The notes beneath the pieces are model-generated. The model saw only the letters and a program-made list of their open reading frames with translations. It had not been told where the DNA came from and made no database searches. A stretch of DNA of 64,000 nucleotides from Telluribacter humicola. GTDB lineage: Bacteria > Bacteroidota > Bacteroidia > Cytophagales > Spirosomataceae. Of the stretch, positions 1-8,622 are shown one piece after another. Made by a program: the position numbers and the translations under genes. The first letter of the stretch is position 1. Each line of letters begins with the position of its first letter. Location: assembly GCF_017355935.1 (NCBI RefSeq), contig NZ_JAFIQT010000002.1, positions 496,001-560,000 of the forward strand, written 5' to 3'.

Positions 1-1017
1 GCTGAGGTACTGAAGCAACCGGCTTTTGATGCCAACGAATTTGAAAAACTCAAGCAGGAGCAACTGGCCCAGATCGAATCGCAGCGTAGTGAGCCGCAGG
101 CCATTGCCATCAACGAGTACCGTCGGGTTACGAGCCCCTATCCAAAGGGCGATATCCGGTATGTGACAACATTCGATGAAGATGTAGCCGATGTCAATGC
201 CGCAACCCTGGATCAGGTAAAGGCTTTCTACAAAGACTTCTACGGAGCCAATAATGCTAGTGTAGCCGTTGTAGGTGATTTTGATCAGGCTGAAATTCAG
301 AAAATCATTACGGATGAATTTGGCAGTTGGAAGAGCGCTAAGCCATTCAAGCGGGTTGCTTCACCGTATCAAACCGTAAAAGCACAGAACAAGTCGTTCG
401 AAACACCCGATAAAGCCAACGCTATGTTTGTAGCGGGTATGGCTATGCCGCTGCAGGATACTGATCCTGACTACCCGGCGCTGGTGATGGCCAACTACAT
501 GCTGGGTGGTGGCTTCCTTAACTCCCGTCTGGCTACACGTATCCGTCAGAAGGAAGGCCTTAGCTACGGGGTAGGTTCACAGTTCAGCGCCAGTTCGCTT
601 GACAAGAATGGTACCTTCCTGGCTTACGCGATCTATGCTCCTCAGAATGTAGAAAAGCTGGAGCAGGCCTTTAAGGAAGAGCTTGAGAAAGCGCTGAAAG
701 AAGGCTTCACAGCCGATGAGATCAAGGCGGCCAAGTCAGGCTACCTGCAGTCGCGTCAGGTGAGCCGGGCGCAGGATGCGTCGCTGGCCGGTGCCCTGAA
801 CAACAATCTCTACCTCGACCGCACCATGAAGTGGGATGCGGAGTTTGAGAAGAAAGTGGAGGCTCTGACACCTGACCAGATCCGTGCCGCTATGAATAAG
901 CATATCGACTACTCCAAGATCACGGTCATCAAGGCTGGAGACTTCGAGAAAGCCCGTAAAGGCGCCCCTGCTACGGGTGGTGCTCCCGCTACAATGGGCG
1001 GAAGTCCTAAAAACTAA
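1..1017 (+). CDS. M16 family zinc peptidase, C-terminal part (5' end outside window)
   Basis: The reading frame is open from base 1, so the gene begins upstream; only the last 338 codons are here. The region has the look of the inactive C-terminal half of M16 (insulinase/pitrilysin-type) peptidases. It contains the conserved stretch RIRQKEGLSYGVGS, which carries the Arg/Tyr pair that contacts substrate in this family. The zinc-binding HxxEH motif belongs to the N-terminal half and is not in the window, so activity cannot be judged. The tail is Gly/Ala/Pro rich. These proteins are usually periplasmic or outer-membrane-associated in Bacteroidota. A strong hairpin terminator follows at about 1045. 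Confidence 0.88.
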   Translation, partial: AEVLKQPAFDANEFEKLKQEQLAQIESQRSEPQAIAINEYRRVTSPYPKGDIRYVTTFDEDVADVNAATLDQVKAFYKDFYGANNASVAVVGDFDQAEIQKIITDEFGSWKSAKPFKRVASPYQTVKAQNKSFETPDKANAMFVAGMAMPLQDTDPDYPALVMANYMLGGGFLNSRLATRIRQKEGLSYGVGSQFSASSLDKNGTFLAYAIYAPQNVEKLEQAFKEELEKALKEGFTADEIKAAKSGYLQSRQVSRAQDASLAGALNNNLYLDRTMKWDAEFEKKVEALTPDQIRAAMNKHIDYSKITVIKAGDFEKARKGAPATGGAPATMGGSPKN

Positions 1018-1044
1018 CAGGCTTACATTTCGTTACTACGACGA

Positions 1045-1081
1045 GGGCGCTGGGGATTACCTCAGCGCCTTCTTCTTTTTT
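1045..1081 (+). terminator. Rho-independent terminator after M16 peptidase
   Basis: A GC-rich stem (GGCGCTGGG pairing with CTCAGCGCC, short loop) is followed by a T-rich run. It lies 28 bases after the stop codon. Confidence 0.8.
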
Positions 1082-1165
1082 AATCCTTCTCTAAATATTG
1101 TTACAGGAAATAAAAATAAACTACTATGATATTAGTTATTTTCGTGTAGACTAACGCCTGGTCCT

Positions 1166-2578
1166 ATGAAAACGCTACTAATAATCCTGCTAGTCCTTAC
1201 CGTAGGATATAGTGCTTCAGTTGCCCAAACCCGCGTGGTATCGAGAGAGGAAGCAGGGCAGCTTAAAATTGATGAAAGCGAACTGGTTCGGAAGTATCCT
1301 CCGTACTGGCTCAATGAACGAGGCATGGGAGCCATCAATGGCTTTCAGAACGAAATAGTAAAGCTTTTCAAAGGAACTCCGAATCCAGGCTTCTATCTGC
1401 TGGGGGCTCTCTATGTCAACGAAACCGGAAAGATCGACTACCTCATCTATCAACTCATATCGGATCATCCTGCCCGGGATTCGCTAAGAAATGCCGTAAA
1501 GGTTAAACTCACCGAAGGGCTGGCGGGCTGGGAACTGGAAAACAGCAAAAAACAGCCGTACCGGTTTGGTTATAGTATCTCAATTGGTACTATACCCGGC
1601 AAAGGCCTAAATACTGTCCCCAACTGGAACGCCCGCCGGGTCAGAAAGGGCGACAGTACTCTTACTACCTTACCTGAAGCCACGGCCATGGTGGATACTG
1701 CCAAAGTAAAGCGGCTGTTTCTGAACCAGCTGGAGCTGACCGAAGTACCCTCGGTCATTTATCGTTTTCCTAATCTGGAGGAGCTTGATCTACATGGCAA
1801 TAACCTGACTGCTGCTTTTATTGATGCGGCCCGGCTGCCCCGCCTTAAGAGGCTGGATCTGAGAGAAAATCAACTAGCTAATGAGAGCCTCACGATTACA
1901 CCGAATAAGACCATTCAGATACTGAACATTCAGCAGAACAAGTTTACAGATATTCCTGATGCGGTACGCAATTGCCGGCGACTGACGAGCCTGTGGCTGG
2001 GCCGTAACCGGCTGACCGATCTATCCAATAAGAGCTTCCGAAAGCTGCGCCACCTGCACGATCTGAATCTATACCAAGGTGGATTGACAGCTCTGCCTAA
2101 GGGAGTCAGGAAGATGCGCCGTCTGGAGGTGATCGATCTCTATTATAATCAGTTGGCAGAGCTTCCGGCTTCCATAACCCGGTTGCGTAAGCTGAATCAT
2201 CTGGCGGTATCGCACAATCAGCTTACAGAGTTACCTCGTCGTATGGATCGCCTGCGTGACCTGCAGGTGATGTACGCCCACCACAACCGGCTCAGTAATT
2301 TGCCCGATCAGATGGTCCGGCTGTCCTCGCTTCGGCTGGTGGACCTGGGATATAACTGGTACACTACCTTTCCCCCGGAAATCAGGCAGCTAACCAAGCT
2401 GAAAGAGTTGGATATTTCCGAAAATAATTTCTCTGAATTTCCTGAAGCGCTTCTGGAAATGAAGCAACTTGAGAAGCTCTACCTGCGTGGCAATCCATTC
2501 CTGAAGAAGGGACTGGACAAGAAGTACAGCTTGCTGCTGGACCAAATGAAAACCAATGCCACCGAGGTATATTATTAA
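1166..2578 (+). CDS. Secreted leucine-rich-repeat protein
   Basis: 470 residues. It starts with a signal peptide (hydrophobic residues about 4-18, ending SASVAQ). Residues about 25-165 form an N-terminal domain I do not recognise. From about residue 180 to the C-terminus there are some twelve leucine-rich repeats of the LxxLxLxxNxLxxLP type (for example LEELDLHGNNL and LEVIDLYYNQLAELP). LRR domains bind proteins; the partner here is unknown. There is no C-terminal sorting domain or membrane anchor, so a periplasmic or outer-membrane-associated place is inferred. The ATG at 1166 was chosen because the signal peptide begins there. A TATTTTCG sequence at 1137-1144 resembles a Bacteroidota -7 box. 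Confidence 0.85.
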   Translation: MKTLLIILLVLTVGYSASVAQTRVVSREEAGQLKIDESELVRKYPPYWLNERGMGAINGFQNEIVKLFKGTPNPGFYLLGALYVNETGKIDYLIYQLISDHPARDSLRNAVKVKLTEGLAGWELENSKKQPYRFGYSISIGTIPGKGLNTVPNWNARRVRKGDSTLTTLPEATAMVDTAKVKRLFLNQLELTEVPSVIYRFPNLEELDLHGNNLTAAFIDAARLPRLKRLDLRENQLANESLTITPNKTIQILNIQQNKFTDIPDAVRNCRRLTSLWLGRNRLTDLSNKSFRKLRHLHDLNLYQGGLTALPKGVRKMRRLEVIDLYYNQLAELPASITRLRKLNHLAVSHNQLTELPRRMDRLRDLQVMYAHHNRLSNLPDQMVRLSSLRLVDLGYNWYTTFPPEIRQLTKLKELDISENNFSEFPEALLEMKQLEKLYLRGNPFLKKGLDKKYSLLLDQMKTNATEVYY

Positions 2579-2741
2579 TTGGAATAGTGATAGTTAGGTG
2601 CTTTGGTAGGTAGAAAGAATTATGAATTATATAAGTAGAGTACCATAATAAATTTCTGTACAAAATATCACAGATTTTCAGGAACTTCGTCAGCCGAAGG
2701 GCTCGTTTATGGGCAAATATAGTTGGCAAAGTACCTTAGTC

Positions 2742-3656
2742 ATGGCATTATCTACATCTACCACTGAAAGCTCTTCCCGCACCAAACTGGTGCTAAACCT
2801 CCTGTCGGTCTATACACTGTGGGGGTCTACTTATCTGTTTATACACTTCATGACCGAGCGGATGCCGCCGCTCTATATGGCGGGCTGTCGTCTGCTTACC
2901 GCGGGCCTGATCCTATACCTCTATGCCCGCCTGACCGGCAATGCGCGACCTACCCGTAAGGAATGGGTATCGGCCGGTATGATTGGAGTATTGCTTCTTA
3001 CCATCGCCAATGGCGGAATGACCATGGCCATTCAGTATATACCTACGGGTATAGCAGCTCTGATGGGTGGTATGCTACCCCTTTTTATCATGGTTCTTAA
3101 CTGGCTTAGCTTTAGTAAAGTACGGCCTACCAAGCTGGCTTCGTTGGGCTTGCTGGTCGGACTGGCGGGTATTATTATGCTGGTACAGCCAGGAGGCTTT
3201 AAAGCTACTTCGTCTCAAAGCTGGATTGGTATCACTATTATTATTCTCTCCAATCTATCGTGGGCTACCGGTACGTTGTTGTCTGGCCGCGTGAACTTAC
3301 CCAACCAAATTGTTTCCAGCGCTATTCAGATGCTGGTTGGTGGGGGACTCCTGCTGCTGACCAGTCTGATCGTGGAGCCCGTTAACCTCATTAGCATCAG
3401 TCACGCACCTACGAAGGCGATTGGAGCGCTGATCTATCTCGTCATTTTTGGATCAATCATTGGTTTTTCTTCCTACGCCTGGCTGGCCCGCAACGCACCT
3501 CCGCAGTTGCTGTCGACCTACGCGTATGTCAATCCCGTTGTAGCCATGCTACTGGGATGGGCATTTGCCGGGGAGTCTCTGACGGGTCAATCCATAGTTG
3601 CCGGCTTGATTATCCTTTCTGGTGTAGTATTGATCACGCTGGGCAAGAAGCGCTAG
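2742..3656 (+). CDS. EamA/DMT-family transporter
   Basis: About 304 residues with ten predicted membrane helices arranged as two EamA repeats, the standard layout of the drug/metabolite transporter superfamily. The first repeat opens with the typical TLWGSTYLFI stretch, and the second ends with the conserved YAYVNPVVAMLLGW region. The family exports amino acids, other metabolites or drugs; the substrate cannot be read from sequence. I chose ATG 2742 because it gives a short cytoplasmic lead before helix 1; ATG 2709 in the same frame adds eleven residues and is also possible. The gene runs convergently into the MFS transporter with only eight bases between stop codons. Confidence 0.88.
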   Translation: MALSTSTTESSSRTKLVLNLLSVYTLWGSTYLFIHFMTERMPPLYMAGCRLLTAGLILYLYARLTGNARPTRKEWVSAGMIGVLLLTIANGGMTMAIQYIPTGIAALMGGMLPLFIMVLNWLSFSKVRPTKLASLGLLVGLAGIIMLVQPGGFKATSSQSWIGITIIILSNLSWATGTLLSGRVNLPNQIVSSAIQMLVGGGLLLLTSLIVEPVNLISISHAPTKAIGALIYLVIFGSIIGFSSYAWLARNAPPQLLSTYAYVNPVVAMLLGWAFAGESLTGQSIVAGLIILSGVVLITLGKKR

Positions 3657-3664
3657 GTACGGTA

Positions 3665-4852
3665 CTATACCCGCGCCCAGCGGCTCAGTAAGGAGCCCAT
3701 AAGCAGGAGTATCGCTACCAGTCCGAAACCGTACTGAAGCCCATATGCCTCGGCCACAAAGCCTATCAATGGTGGACCGGCCATAAAGCCAATAAAGCTG
3801 AATGTCGCAAAAGTAGCCAGACCTGCCGCGGGTGGGGTATTGGGCTGCCGCATCGAAATGGCGTACAGCATAGGGGCACCCAGTGAGCATCCCATTCCTA
3901 ATATTAGAAAGCCAAGCAACGTAGTGAACGGGTAGGGGAAGATTACGGCTATACCTATGCCCAGTGCTCCCACTATACCTCCCAGTATGAGTAGCCTTTT
4001 TTCACCATAGCGCGGGATGATGGTATCACCCAGGAATCGGCCAAGGGTCATGGTAAGGGCAAAGCAGCCAAAGCCCAGCGCCGATACTGATGGCGTAGCA
4101 TGAGCGATTTCACGGAGGTAGATCGCACTCCAGTCAAAGGATACGCCTTCTCCCATCGAAACCGTAAGGCCAATAAATATCAGGATTACAAGCGTAACGG
4201 TAGGGCGGGCAAAGGAAGTCTCATTCTCATTTTTTTCTTCGGGTATCTCGCGTAGGAGTGGCTGGATCAGCACTGTAAGTGTACAAAGGAGCAGCGTGAT
4301 AATTAGCATATGCACAGGGGCACTGACTTCCGCCCAGATAATCAGACCGGCCAGGGTGCTCCCCAGCATTCCACCAAGGCTCCACATGCCGTGGCAGGCA
4401 GACATGATCCGAATCCCCTGGCTCTTTTCCAGATTGGAAGCACAGGTATTCATGGCCACGTTCAGTATAGCGGCAAAGCCACCCATGACGGCCATACCGG
4501 CTCCCATAGCATATACATTAGGTGCATTGATGGGTATAAGTACACTCAAAAAGAACCCAAAGGCACTCCACAGGCACACCCTGGCTGAGCCAAACCGACG
4601 GATCAGCCGACCAGAAAATGGGTTGCACATAATAGAGCCAATCGGTAGCAGAAACAGGGATAGCCCCAGCTGGGCGTCATTGAGTCCTAGCTGGTACTTC
4701 AGGAAGGGGATGCGTGCTACCCAGCTACCAAAAAGCAGGCTGTCGGTGGCAAACACCAGCCCGACCGCTCTGGTATAAGGGTTAGTGAAGAATACTTGTA
4801 AAGACCGTATGACTGTATAACGGTCAGGAGTAGTATAAGAAATATTGGACAC
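3665..4852 (-). CDS. MFS transporter
   Basis: About 395 residues and twelve hydrophobic helices, the usual size of a major facilitator. The motif GRLIRRFGSARV between helices 2 and 3 matches MFS signature A. The overall pattern resembles YbjJ-type and sugar-porter-like MFS proteins. The substrate is not predictable. The frame stays open up to a GTG at 4894, but a good -7 box (TACTTTTG on the minus strand, 4878-4885) lies inside that extension. I therefore prefer the downstream GTG at 4852. The longer form is the alternative. Confidence 0.82.
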   Translation of the reverse strand: MSNISYTTPDRYTVIRSLQVFFTNPYTRAVGLVFATDSLLFGSWVARIPFLKYQLGLNDAQLGLSLFLLPIGSIMCNPFSGRLIRRFGSARVCLWSAFGFFLSVLIPINAPNVYAMGAGMAVMGGFAAILNVAMNTCASNLEKSQGIRIMSACHGMWSLGGMLGSTLAGLIIWAEVSAPVHMLIITLLLCTLTVLIQPLLREIPEEKNENETSFARPTVTLVILIFIGLTVSMGEGVSFDWSAIYLREIAHATPSVSALGFGCFALTMTLGRFLGDTIIPRYGEKRLLILGGIVGALGIGIAVIFPYPFTTLLGFLILGMGCSLGAPMLYAISMRQPNTPPAAGLATFATFSFIGFMAGPPLIGFVAEAYGLQYGFGLVAILLLMGSLLSRWARV

Positions 4853-4877
4853 AACTACCGATAAAGAGTTTAGGCTG

Positions 4878-4885
4878 CAAAAGTA
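4878..4885 (-). promoter_or_regulatory. Putative -7 box of the MFS transporter gene
   Basis: On the minus strand this reads TACTTTTG, a full match to the Bacteroidota -7 consensus TAnnTTTG. There is no TTTG at the usual -33 spacing. If used, transcription would start near 4872, which argues against the GTG start at 4894. Confidence 0.45.
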
Positions 4886-5251
4886 CAAACTCACCTGCTA
4901 AGGGTACCTCAGGTTTACTGAAATTTAATTTTTAGTATATTTACCTTATAAAACAGACAGGTACAGACACTGTACTAGCAGGAATACCGTGCAAGTAGAT
5001 TTGCCGGATGTTTCTGAAGTAGACAGCCCGGGGAACCATTCATTTCGGGATGAAGTTGATAGTATGTACCTGCTTATTTACTAGTAGTAATATCCTTTCT
5101 GTCAAATACTTGTGTTATAAAAGTGGTAGTTTGTGAAGTATAGTGGCTGCAAAAAGTAGCGCGTTTGGGCAAGCTTAGAAGTAAAAGTGCGTTAAGAAAA
5201 AAAGTAGCAGGTGCATCTGGTAATCAATCATTAAACTAAAATTCTCTGTAA
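4886..5251. other. Intergenic region between divergent MFS and L,D-transpeptidase genes
   Basis: About 365 bases, AT-rich. I find no RNA gene, clear hairpin or ORF. It must hold the promoter of the downstream L,D-transpeptidase, but I see no convincing TAnnTTTG box for it. It contains four GTAC sites. Confidence 0.6.
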
Positions 5252-6052
5252 ATGAAGAAGGCTTCGGTAGTGCTGGTGATGGCCGTAATAACTCTAGGCG
5301 TGTTGTTTGGTTTCAGAAATGTAAATTCAACCCCTCCCTCTATTACAACGGATAAATTAATTTCCTCACAAGTAGATTCAGATGCCATTGTTCCTGAAGT
5401 TGAATCCCTTCCCGAGTGGATCTCCCTTTACGAATCTCTCGAACTAGATAAAAAAGGTCTTTCCAAAGAGACATTTTACTATGCCTGGGCTGGTTTTCAG
5501 AAAATGAATCTCCGTAAGCCAATCATTGCAATTGCTGATTTCAGCCAGTCTTCCCGCAATAAACGTTTATATATTATTGATATGGCTACCAGAAAGCTTA
5601 TCTATAATACGCATGTAGCCCATGGCCGTAATTCAGGTAGTGAATACGCCAAGAGCTTCTCTAATGAAAACTCTTCTTATCAGTCAAGCCTCGGTTTTTA
5701 CCGCACCTTAGGTACTTACCAGGGCAAGCATGGTCTTTCCATGCGCTTGCAGGGAATGGAAAAAGGCTACAACGATCGCGCTCTTGAGCGGGCAATTGTT
5801 ATGCACGGTGCCGACTACGTAAGCGAGGATTTTATTCGTCGCACCGGTCGCCTGGGTCGTAGCCTTGGCTGCCCCGCCATCTCTATGGCCGATCATCAGA
5901 AGATAATCGAACTTCTCAACGGCGGAGCAGGGCTTTTTCTTTATTATCCTGATAACAACTATCTGCGTTCATCTAGCCTGCTGGCTGGTATCGATCAGTT
6001 AGGTGATCAGATAGTAGGCCGTCTTTCCCAGCCGTACACATCCTCGAAGTAA
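5252..6052 (+). CDS. L,D-transpeptidase catalytic domain protein (YkuD_2-like)
   Basis: 266 residues with an N-terminal signal anchor (hydrophobic residues about 5-20). The C-terminal half carries the L,D-transpeptidase active-site pattern: IVMHGADYV (His185) and RSLGCPAIS (Cys207 as nucleophile). This arrangement fits the 'murein L,D-transpeptidase catalytic domain' family rather than classical YkuD with SHGC. Such enzymes act in the periplasm on peptidoglycan peptides, making 3-3 cross-links or attaching proteins; the exact reaction here is not known. The start ATG is followed directly by the signal sequence. The 3' end overlaps the next, opposite-strand L,D-transpeptidase gene by 46 bases. 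Confidence 0.87.
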   Translation: MKKASVVLVMAVITLGVLFGFRNVNSTPPSITTDKLISSQVDSDAIVPEVESLPEWISLYESLELDKKGLSKETFYYAWAGFQKMNLRKPIIAIADFSQSSRNKRLYIIDMATRKLIYNTHVAHGRNSGSEYAKSFSNENSSYQSSLGFYRTLGTYQGKHGLSMRLQGMEKGYNDRALERAIVMHGADYVSEDFIRRTGRLGRSLGCPAISMADHQKIIELLNGGAGLFLYYPDNNYLRSSSLLAGIDQLGDQIVGRLSQPYTSSK

Positions 6053-7191
6053 ACCAGTTGGCCGGCCTCATTAACGTCGGCTCCCAGATACAGTAAGAAT
6101 ACCGGTACCTTTTTGTTCAGCTTGTGGTGCTTGGGGGGATGATCCTCCTTGGGGTCCTGTAAGAAATCATTTTCCAGTAGCTGTTCGCCAGCCATGAAGT
6201 TGGCAAGGTCAGCTGGATGTTGTACTCGTACACAACCATGACTTCTCCACCGTTGATCCTTTGTAAAAAGGTACCGGGCATTTGTATCATGCAGGTAAAT
6301 GGCATGCGGATTCTCAATGTCCACCTTAAGAAGTCCCAATGAGTTATCTTCACCGGTATCCTGACGGAACCGATAGGGGAAATCTGATTCGCCCATCCCG
6401 GACCAGTCGATCTCGTACGGATCTATCCGTTCTCCTTTGCTATCGATAACCTCAAATTTGTTTCTTTCCAGAAACGACACATCATTCTTTACCTTAGGAA
6501 GAATCTCTTTGGTAGCAATACTCTGAGGTACATTCCAGTATGGATAGGTGATTACTTGCGTAGCGTAGGTGTCCATGGATGGAGTTGGAGTGTCCTTCTT
6601 ACCCGCAATCACCCGCATATTCAGTGCATCCTTACCCGTTGAGTCAATACCTTTCAGATAAGCGCCCCGAATATTTACAAGTACCATTCGTTCGGCTCCA
6701 TTAGCCTGGCGGTTCATCCACCGGTAGGCATTCAGTGAGTTGGCTACAATAGCGGCGCTATCGCGCTTATTCTCAGTCCGTAGTCGCTGGTAGTGCTGTT
6801 TTAAGCGCTGATACGACATAGCCTGGGGTTCGAGCGAAGCCATTACTTCTTCGATAGGATCTCCCTTAACCAGGCTTCTAACTACATTTCGGATACGGGC
6901 CGAGTCAGGCTCATTGGCTTTAACCATGTACTTGATGTACGACGGCTTATGACCAAAGGCAATCTCTTCCAGTAGCCCATATATAGGAGCACCTCCCTCT
7001 TTATACGCATATTTAGCACTATCTAGTCCTACACTCTTAGCGTAGTTTAGTAGTTTCTCATATTCCTTCCGCTCACTCAGTTCCATTACCAGCTCTTCAT
7101 CTGTCATGTCATCAGGACCTTTGAATTGGCAGGCACTGGCGGCTGCAAGCAATATGGTGAATAGGCTTAGTGCCTTTATAATCGGTTTCAT
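6007..7191 (-). CDS. L,D-transpeptidase, lipoprotein (YkuD/YcbB type)
   Basis: 394 residues. A lipoprotein signal ends in AASAC (lipid-modified Cys21 predicted). An N-terminal helical domain about residues 30-165 precedes the YkuD catalytic domain, with IYLHDTNARYLF (His301) and WRSHGCVRV (His318, nucleophile Cys320). The two-domain plan resembles YcbB/LdtD, which forms 3-3 cross-links in peptidoglycan. The protein is paralogous to the next gene (7384-8553): shared stretches include TPSM, YPYWNVP and SIYLHDTNAR-like segments. It converges on the 5252-6052 gene with overlapping 3' ends. No clear promoter box was seen upstream of 7191. Confidence 0.92.
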   Translation of the reverse strand: MKPIIKALSLFTILLAAASACQFKGPDDMTDEELVMELSERKEYEKLLNYAKSVGLDSAKYAYKEGGAPIYGLLEEIAFGHKPSYIKYMVKANEPDSARIRNVVRSLVKGDPIEEVMASLEPQAMSYQRLKQHYQRLRTENKRDSAAIVANSLNAYRWMNRQANGAERMVLVNIRGAYLKGIDSTGKDALNMRVIAGKKDTPTPSMDTYATQVITYPYWNVPQSIATKEILPKVKNDVSFLERNKFEVIDSKGERIDPYEIDWSGMGESDFPYRFRQDTGEDNSLGLLKVDIENPHAIYLHDTNARYLFTKDQRWRSHGCVRVQHPADLANFMAGEQLLENDFLQDPKEDHPPKHHKLNKKVPVFLLYLGADVNEAGQLVYFEDVYGWERRPTI

Positions 7192-7266
7192 ATAAATAGT
7201 AAATAGTCTTACTACCTGTATTTAAATTGTTGTGCTAACTGAAAAGGATAAACCGGATTATATGTT

Positions 7267-7299
7267 AAAAGGCCGTAAATGAGCAGTTTACGGCCTTTT
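7267..7299 (-). terminator. Terminator hairpin after the 7384-8553 L,D-transpeptidase
   Basis: A perfect 13-base inverted repeat (AAAAGGCCGTAAA and its complement) with a seven-base loop. The T-run on the minus strand makes it a terminator for the gene ending at 7384. The symmetric A/T ends could also work in the other direction. Confidence 0.85.
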
Positions 7300-7383
7300 G
7301 TATAATGAAGATATATTACGTATAGCTAATAGTATGCGGAAATAAGTATACAAACTGCGCCAAAGAAGTGGGTATATATACGC

Positions 7384-8553
7384 CTACATAGACCAAGCAT
7401 ATACATTTGGATGCCATCTCAGATTACCCTGCTGGTCCAGATCCACCGTCTGGTAGAGAACAAAAACGGGGAAGGGACGGGGAAGCTTGATTGTACCCGG
7501 TTTGGCGTCTATAAGGCATTTGTTGAGGAAGTCATTATTAAGGTAGGTTTTGTCCAGCATCAGGTTGGCCAGTTCGGTAGGCTTTTGTAGCCTGATACAC
7601 CCATGACTCAGCCATCTGTTCTTCTGAGCAAAAAGCCCGCGTGCGTTGGTATCGTGCAGGTAGATCGAGAATGGATTGTCTAGATTGAACTTCACGACAC
7701 CCAGGGCGTTATCACAGCCTGTAGATTGCCGAAGCCTGTAGGTAAAGGTCTTGGCGTCCATGATCGCCCAGTTTACCCGGGTTGGGTCAACTTCCCTGCC
7801 GTCGGCTCCTATAACCTGCAGCTGGTTCCGGTCCAGATAACCCGAATCTTTTTTGATCTTGGGGAGCATTTCTCCAATGGCTATACTGCGGGGTACATTC
7901 CAGTAGGGGTACAGGGTAATGGTAGAACAATAGGTAACCATAGAAGGAGTCTGGTTCCCTTTCTTCCCGACGATGACCCGCATACGCAGTAGTTCGTCGC
8001 CTTGCGGAGCCAGCACAGTAAGCTCAGCCGCAGGTACATTCACCAGTACAAATGTGCTGTCGGTGAAGCGCTGTATCCACCTTAATTGATTGAGAGTAGT
8101 ACGGAGGTAGGGCAGACTATCCACCTGATTTTCCCGACGCAGGCGCTGGTAGTGATTTACCAGCTGATAGTATTGTCGCGGTACTGGTACAAAGTCAGAT
8201 GTTGCCTGTGAAATAGTGCCAGATCCGGGTATGAGCAAAAGGTGTAGTACTTTTTGAATACCTGCGGAATCAATGCGCTCGGGGAGGGCCTGATGCGAAA
8301 GGTAGCGGGGACGGCGGCCGTACCGAAGCTCGTGCAGAAGGGCATATAGGGTATCGGTACCAGCCGGTACTTTCAGGTCGGCAACGTCAACCCCAACAGA
8401 ATCGGCATAAGACAGGAGTTGCCGGGTAATAAGCTGCCGGTGGGCTGCCTGTGAGAGACCTCCTATAGCCGAAAAGCCAGTCCGGCTTTGTGCTAAAACC
8501 GGACTGGCTATCAGAATGCCCAGGAAACAAAGTGTCAGGAGTGCTTTTGTCAT
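7384..8553 (-). CDS. L,D-transpeptidase (YkuD/YcbB type), secreted
   Basis: 389 residues from the ATG at 8553, which begins a clean signal peptide (MTKALLTLCFLGILI, ending SPVLAQ). The frame is open to 8589, but that would put twelve residues before the signal. The catalytic part carries IYLHDTNARGLF and WLSHGCIRLQ, giving the His and Cys of the YkuD active site. It is a clear paralogue of 6007-7191 but has a cleavable signal peptide instead of a lipobox. The paralogue pair lies in tandem on the minus strand, each as a separate unit, with a terminator between them. A TAGGTTTG box on the minus strand (8595-8602) may be its promoter. Confidence 0.91.
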   Translation of the reverse strand: MTKALLTLCFLGILIASPVLAQSRTGFSAIGGLSQAAHRQLITRQLLSYADSVGVDVADLKVPAGTDTLYALLHELRYGRRPRYLSHQALPERIDSAGIQKVLHLLLIPGSGTISQATSDFVPVPRQYYQLVNHYQRLRRENQVDSLPYLRTTLNQLRWIQRFTDSTFVLVNVPAAELTVLAPQGDELLRMRVIVGKKGNQTPSMVTYCSTITLYPYWNVPRSIAIGEMLPKIKKDSGYLDRNQLQVIGADGREVDPTRVNWAIMDAKTFTYRLRQSTGCDNALGVVKFNLDNPFSIYLHDTNARGLFAQKNRWLSHGCIRLQKPTELANLMLDKTYLNNDFLNKCLIDAKPGTIKLPRPFPVFVLYQTVDLDQQGNLRWHPNVYAWSM

Positions 8554-8594
8554 AATGCACGCAAGGTACCTATGAATAGTAAGGAGCACTATGA

Positions 8595-8602
8595 CAAACC
8601 TA
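8595..8602 (-). promoter_or_regulatory. Possible -7 box for the L,D-transpeptidase at 7384-8553
   Basis: The minus strand reads TAGGTTTG, matching TAnnTTTG. It sits 42 bases before the chosen start codon. No TTTG is seen at the expected -33 place, so support is partial. Confidence 0.35.
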
Positions 8603-8622
8603 CGTGCAAAGTATGACGAATG

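Noticed and set aside
2382-2729. 115-codon minus frame at the LRR/DMT junction, with a -7-like TATATTTG near its start
   Set aside because: Half of it is antisense to the LRR gene, and the protein has no pattern; the box is likely chance.
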